A DNA stretch of 35,869 nucleotides, from positions 1 through 35,869 of the forward strand of contig JAEWBF010000019.1 of NCBI GenBank assembly GCA_023391285.1, written 5' to 3'. Origin of the DNA: Verrucomicrobiota bacterium (GTDB lineage: Bacteria > Verrucomicrobiota > Verrucomicrobiia > Opitutales > Opitutaceae). The translations under genes were made by a program, and so were the position numbers. The number at the start of each line of letters is the position of its first letter. The first letter of the stretch is position 1. Under the pieces are notes generated by a model. That model was not told the origin of the DNA and ran no database searches. It saw nothing but the letters and a program-made list of their open reading frames with translations. Below are positions 33,177 to 35,869 of the stretch, in pieces.

Positions 33177-34436
33177 ATGAACCCCCTCCACCTCCCCCGA
33201 CTTACGCTGCTCCTCGCGCTCGCCGCCGGCCCCCTCCTCGCCGCCGCGAGCCTCGTCCCCGATCCCGATAACGGCGGCATCAAACTCCCCGACGGTTTCC
33301 GCGCCGTCGTCGTCGCCGATCAACTCAAACCTCTTCGCAACCTCACCGTCGTTCCCAATGGCGACCTCTACGCGAAAACCCGCCAGGCCGGCATCATCGC
33401 CCTCCGCGACACCAACGGCGACGGCAAAGCCGACGACATCCAGGAATTCGGCGAAGGCGGCGGCACCGGCATCGCTCACCACAACGGCTACCTCTACCAC
33501 TCCACCGACGACCATGTCTTTCGTTACAAGCTAACGCCCGGCCAGCTCGTCCCCACCGGCGAACCCGAGCGCATCGTCCGCGACCTCCCCAACCGCCGCC
33601 AACACTCCGCCAAATCCTTCGCTTTCGGCGCCGACGGCCAGCTCTACGTCGAGGTCGGCTCACCCTCCAACGCCCTCGGCGTCCCCGATCGCCAGCTCGG
33701 CGCCAAAGGTCAGGATCCGACCGAGTTCCTCAAAACCCATGGCGGCTACTGGCGTTTCGATCCCAACAAGCGCGACCAAACCCAGGCCGACGGCTTTCAC
33801 TTCTCCACCGGCCATCGCCATTCAACGTCCATCGCCCTTAACCCCGTATCCAAAAAACTGTTCATCGCCGTCCACGGCCGCGACGGCCTCAACACCGTCG
33901 CCCCTCAGTTCTTCAGCGCCGAAGACAACGCCGAAAATCCCGCCGAGGTCTTCCACGAACTCACCGAAGGCACCGACCTCGGCTGGCCCACCACCTACTG
34001 GGACCCCACCGCCAAACAGCGGAAGTTGAATCCTGAATACGGCGGCGACGGGAAAAAACTCGCCGAACCCGGCAAATACCCCGACCCGCTCATCGCCTTC
34101 CCCGCCCATTGGTCGCCGATGCAGCTCGCGTTCTACACCGGTTCCCAGTTCCCCGAGAAATACCGCGGCGGCGCCTTTCTCGCCTTCCAAGGTTCCTGGA
34201 ACCGCGCACCGCTCCCGCAGCGCGGCTATAACGTCGTCTACATTCCATTCAACAAAGACGGCATGCCCACCGGCAGCTACGAAGTCTTCGCCGACGGCTT
34301 CTCCGGCACCGACAACCTCAGCTCACCGAGCGACGCCAAACACCGCCCCAACGGCGTCGCCATCGGCCCCGACGGCTCCCTCTACATCAGCGACTCCCAA
34401 GCCGGCCGCATCTGGCGCATCTTCTACCAAAAGTAA
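33177..34436 (+). CDS. PQQ-dependent sugar dehydrogenase (glucose/sorbosone dehydrogenase family)
   Basis: A 419-residue exported beta-propeller of the soluble glucose/L-sorbosone dehydrogenase family. A signal peptide (about 1-23, LTLLLALAAGPLLAAAS) precedes the propeller. Family features are LPDGFRAVVVADQLKPLRNLTVVPNGDLYAK near the N-terminus, STGHRHSTSIALNP (compare GHRN of sGDH) in the middle, and GVAIGPDGSLYISDSQAGRIWRI at the end. ATG 33177 is chosen because the signal peptide starts there; the frame opens at 33063. A lipoprotein cytochrome c follows after a palindromic repeat and could take the electrons. PQQ binding is inferred from the family; the true sugar is unknown. Confidence 0.85.
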   Translation: MNPLHLPRLTLLLALAAGPLLAAASLVPDPDNGGIKLPDGFRAVVVADQLKPLRNLTVVPNGDLYAKTRQAGIIALRDTNGDGKADDIQEFGEGGGTGIAHHNGYLYHSTDDHVFRYKLTPGQLVPTGEPERIVRDLPNRRQHSAKSFAFGADGQLYVEVGSPSNALGVPDRQLGAKGQDPTEFLKTHGGYWRFDPNKRDQTQADGFHFSTGHRHSTSIALNPVSKKLFIAVHGRDGLNTVAPQFFSAEDNAENPAEVFHELTEGTDLGWPTTYWDPTAKQRKLNPEYGGDGKKLAEPGKYPDPLIAFPAHWSPMQLAFYTGSQFPEKYRGGAFLAFQGSWNRAPLPQRGYNVVYIPFNKDGMPTGSYEVFADGFSGTDNLSSPSDAKHRPNGVAIGPDGSLYISDSQAGRIWRIFYQK

Positions 34437-34437
34437 G

Positions 34438-34485
34438 GTAGGGCGCGTTAGCCTGCCCCCGACTTGTCGGGGTCCCCAACGCGCC
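34438..34485. repeat. Nested palindromic repeat between sugar dehydrogenase and cytochrome genes
   Basis: Outer stem GGCGCGTT (34442-34449) with AACGCGCC (34478-34485). Inner stem CCCCGAC (34457-34463) with GTCGGGG (34466-34472) and a two-base loop. It opens GTAGGGCG and shares this layout with the fragment at the left edge of the window. It begins two bases after the dehydrogenase stop and may stabilise its mRNA or weaken read-through. Confidence 0.7.
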
Positions 34486-34557
34486 GTTACGCCTCATTCG
34501 AAGCATCAGCACCATCCGGCGGGTTGAACAGACCCGCCTTTTTCTTTCCTTCCTCCC

Positions 34558-35034
34558 GTGCGTCCCGCCCTCGCCCTCCTCCTCCTCGCGATCCTCCCCG
34601 CCTGCAAACGCCCCGAGTCGCCTCCACCGTCCGAGCCGTCCGATTCCACTCCCACCGCGCCCACGCCAGAGGCCGCCCCTGCACCCGCTCCCGTCGCCGC
34701 CGCAACGTCCCTCGACGGCGAAGCGCTCTTCCTCCAACACTGCGCCACCTGCCACATGGCCAACGGCAGCGGCGTCCCTTTCCTCCAGCCGGACATCCGC
34801 AAAAGCGCCTGGATCTCCGCCGAAGATCCGCAGCCGCTCCTGAAGCTTATCCTCCGCGGTTCCGCCGTCATGGGAGAATTCGCCAACGCCTACGACAACG
34901 ACATGCCGCCGTTCGAACATCTCTCCGACGCCGAACTCGCCGCCCTCACCACCCGCGTCCGCGAACGCTTCACCACACCTCCCCCGTCGAAACCCGTCAC
35001 CCCCGCCGACGTCGCCACCGCCCGCGCCAACTAA
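34558..35034 (+). CDS. Lipoprotein c-type cytochrome
   Basis: A 158-residue cytochrome c. It starts at GTG 34558, with a lipoprotein signal (LLLLAILPAC, lipobox LPAC at about 13-16). A P/A/E/S-rich tether (about 18-48) precedes one class-I cytochrome c domain. The heme motif is CATCH (about 62-66), and NDMPPFEHLSD provides the likely methionine ligand. It follows the PQQ-type sugar dehydrogenase gene by about 120 bases and would carry its electrons to the respiratory chain. Membrane anchoring in the periplasm fits that role. Confidence 0.88.
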   Translation: MRPALALLLLAILPACKRPESPPPSEPSDSTPTAPTPEAAPAPAPVAAATSLDGEALFLQHCATCHMANGSGVPFLQPDIRKSAWISAEDPQPLLKLILRGSAVMGEFANAYDNDMPPFEHLSDAELAALTTRVRERFTTPPPSKPVTPADVATARAN

Positions 35035-35096
35035 ATCTTTCTCTCCCCCGTCCCCGCCTTGTCCCCGTTCTTCGTTCTCAACTTACTCCCTCCCCC

Positions 35097-35869
35097 TCAC
35101 CGCGTCACCCCCGCCAAAAACCTCCCCAGCGCATACGTCGTCACCTGCCCGCCCGGCCCACTGAGCTCATACTCGAACGCATGCGTCGCCCACGGGAACC
35201 ACACCACCGCATGCGGCACGCCCGCCGCCTTCAATTTCTCCGCCAACCGCTCCGTGTGACGTTCCCACACCAGCGTATCCAATTTTCCGTGCAGCAGCAG
35301 TGTGGGCGGTGAATCGCCGCGCACGTGCGTCGTCGCACTCGCCTCCGCATAAACCTCCGGCACCTCCTCCGGCGTCCCACCCAAATACTGCCGCAACAAT
35401 CGCCGCGACTGCAGCGCGTCATCCTCGCGCCCCGACTCGTATCCAAGAATCAAATCCGCCGGCGCATACAGCCCCACCACCCCGCGCACCGCCGGATCGT
35501 TCGCCACATACGCCACGTTCAACGCAATCTGCCCGCCCGCCGATCGCCCGAGCAGCACCAGCCGCGTCGCATCGACGCCCAACTCCGCCGCATTCGCTTT
35601 CACCCAAGTGATCGCCGCCAGCACATCTTCGCGCTGCGCCGGCCAGCGATGCACCGGCGCCAGCCGATACGAGACCGCCGCCACCGCATACCCCTTCCGC
35701 GCCATCCACCCATTCAACTCCGGCAATTGCTTCCGATCCCCGCCATCCCACCCGCCGCCATGCACCACCAACACGCACGGCGCCACCTCCCGTCCCGCCG
35801 CCCGATAAAAATCCACCTCCAACCCACTCTCCATTCTCCAAGCCTCCACCTCCACTTTCGCCCCCTTTC
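35097..35869 (-). CDS. Alpha/beta hydrolase (esterase/lipase family), 5' end outside window
   Basis: At least 252 residues of an alpha/beta hydrolase. LVVHGGGWDGGDRK is the oxyanion-hole motif of the HSL/esterase-lipase group. LLGRSAGGQIAL is the nucleophile elbow (GxSxG). LLLHGKLDTLVWERH supplies the acid and WATHAFEYE the histidine. The frame stays open to the window edge past GTG 35855, so the real start, probably with a signal peptide, lies outside. Likely a carboxylesterase or acyl-sugar esterase; substrate unknown. It is convergent with the cytochrome gene. Confidence 0.8.
   Translation of the reverse strand, partial: KGAKVEVEAWRMESGLEVDFYRAAGREVAPCVLVVHGGGWDGGDRKQLPELNGWMARKGYAVAAVSYRLAPVHRWPAQREDVLAAITWVKANAAELGVDATRLVLLGRSAGGQIALNVAYVANDPAVRGVVGLYAPADLILGYESGREDDALQSRRLLRQYLGGTPEEVPEVYAEASATTHVRGDSPPTLLLHGKLDTLVWERHTERLAEKLKAAGVPHAVVWFPWATHAFEYELSGPGGQVTTYALGRFLAGVTR

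Overview
The window is high-GC bacterial DNA with dense, mostly orthodox metabolic genes. The gene mix suggests a Verrucomicrobiota bacterium, most likely Opitutaceae (Opitutus/Lacunisphaera-like). It includes a CarboxypepD_reg/TonB receptor, GTP-type PEP carboxykinase, a 999-residue PutA, a Gfo/Idh oxidoreductase with a Tat signal, a PQQ-type sugar dehydrogenase with a cytochrome c, and many degenerate palindromic intergenic repeats. This taxonomic call rests on recognition of style, not on a search. No rRNA, tRNA, CRISPR array, transposase or phage gene was seen.

Layout. 1-2 kb: a GH20-type glycosidase carrying an in-frame palindromic element. 2-5 kb: a convergent TonB-dependent receptor. 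5.2-7.5 kb: divergent from it, a LytS/LytR-type kinase-regulator pair. The intergenic space has three 21-bp-spaced repeats matching the LytTR binding consensus. 7.6-9.3 kb: XdhC and a MocA-like nucleotidyltransferase (molybdenum cofactor handling). 14.1-9.3 kb, minus strand: ECF sigma factor, small membrane anti-sigma candidate, a bactofilin-like-repeat/RDD membrane protein, then purE and purK. 14.2-17.3 kb: putA. 18.1-17.3 kb: an HDOD protein. 18.9-18.2 kb: an unknown secreted protein. 20.9-19.0 kb: pckG. 21.9-21.0 kb: a CDF metal exporter. 22.0-22.5 kb: a tandem ACT protein. 25.2-22.6 kb, minus strand: LolD-like ATPase, FtsX-like permease and DUF3299 protein, a set resembling the Zrg zinc-uptake neighbourhood. 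26.7-25.4 kb: two small lipoproteins. 33.0-26.9 kb, minus strand: a DUF4177-plus-triple-repeat protein of unknown function, a periplasmic-sensor histidine kinase, a Gfo/Idh/MocA oxidoreductase and an MFS transporter. 33.2-35.0 kb: a PQQ-type sugar dehydrogenase and a lipoprotein cytochrome c that could accept its electrons. The right edge holds a partial alpha/beta hydrolase.

Most notable: (i) the LytTR-type operator shared between the TonB receptor and the two-component system; (ii) palindromic elements sitting inside reading frames (GH20 gene, 25.9-kb lipoprotein), one of them with an exact 25-nt intergenic copy 2.4 kb away; (iii) the DUF4177/triple-module protein; (iv) several long imperfect hairpins built from simple word-like units between genes, with a related tract in the PutA linker. 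Function calls come from motif recognition in the translations; no database search was possible.
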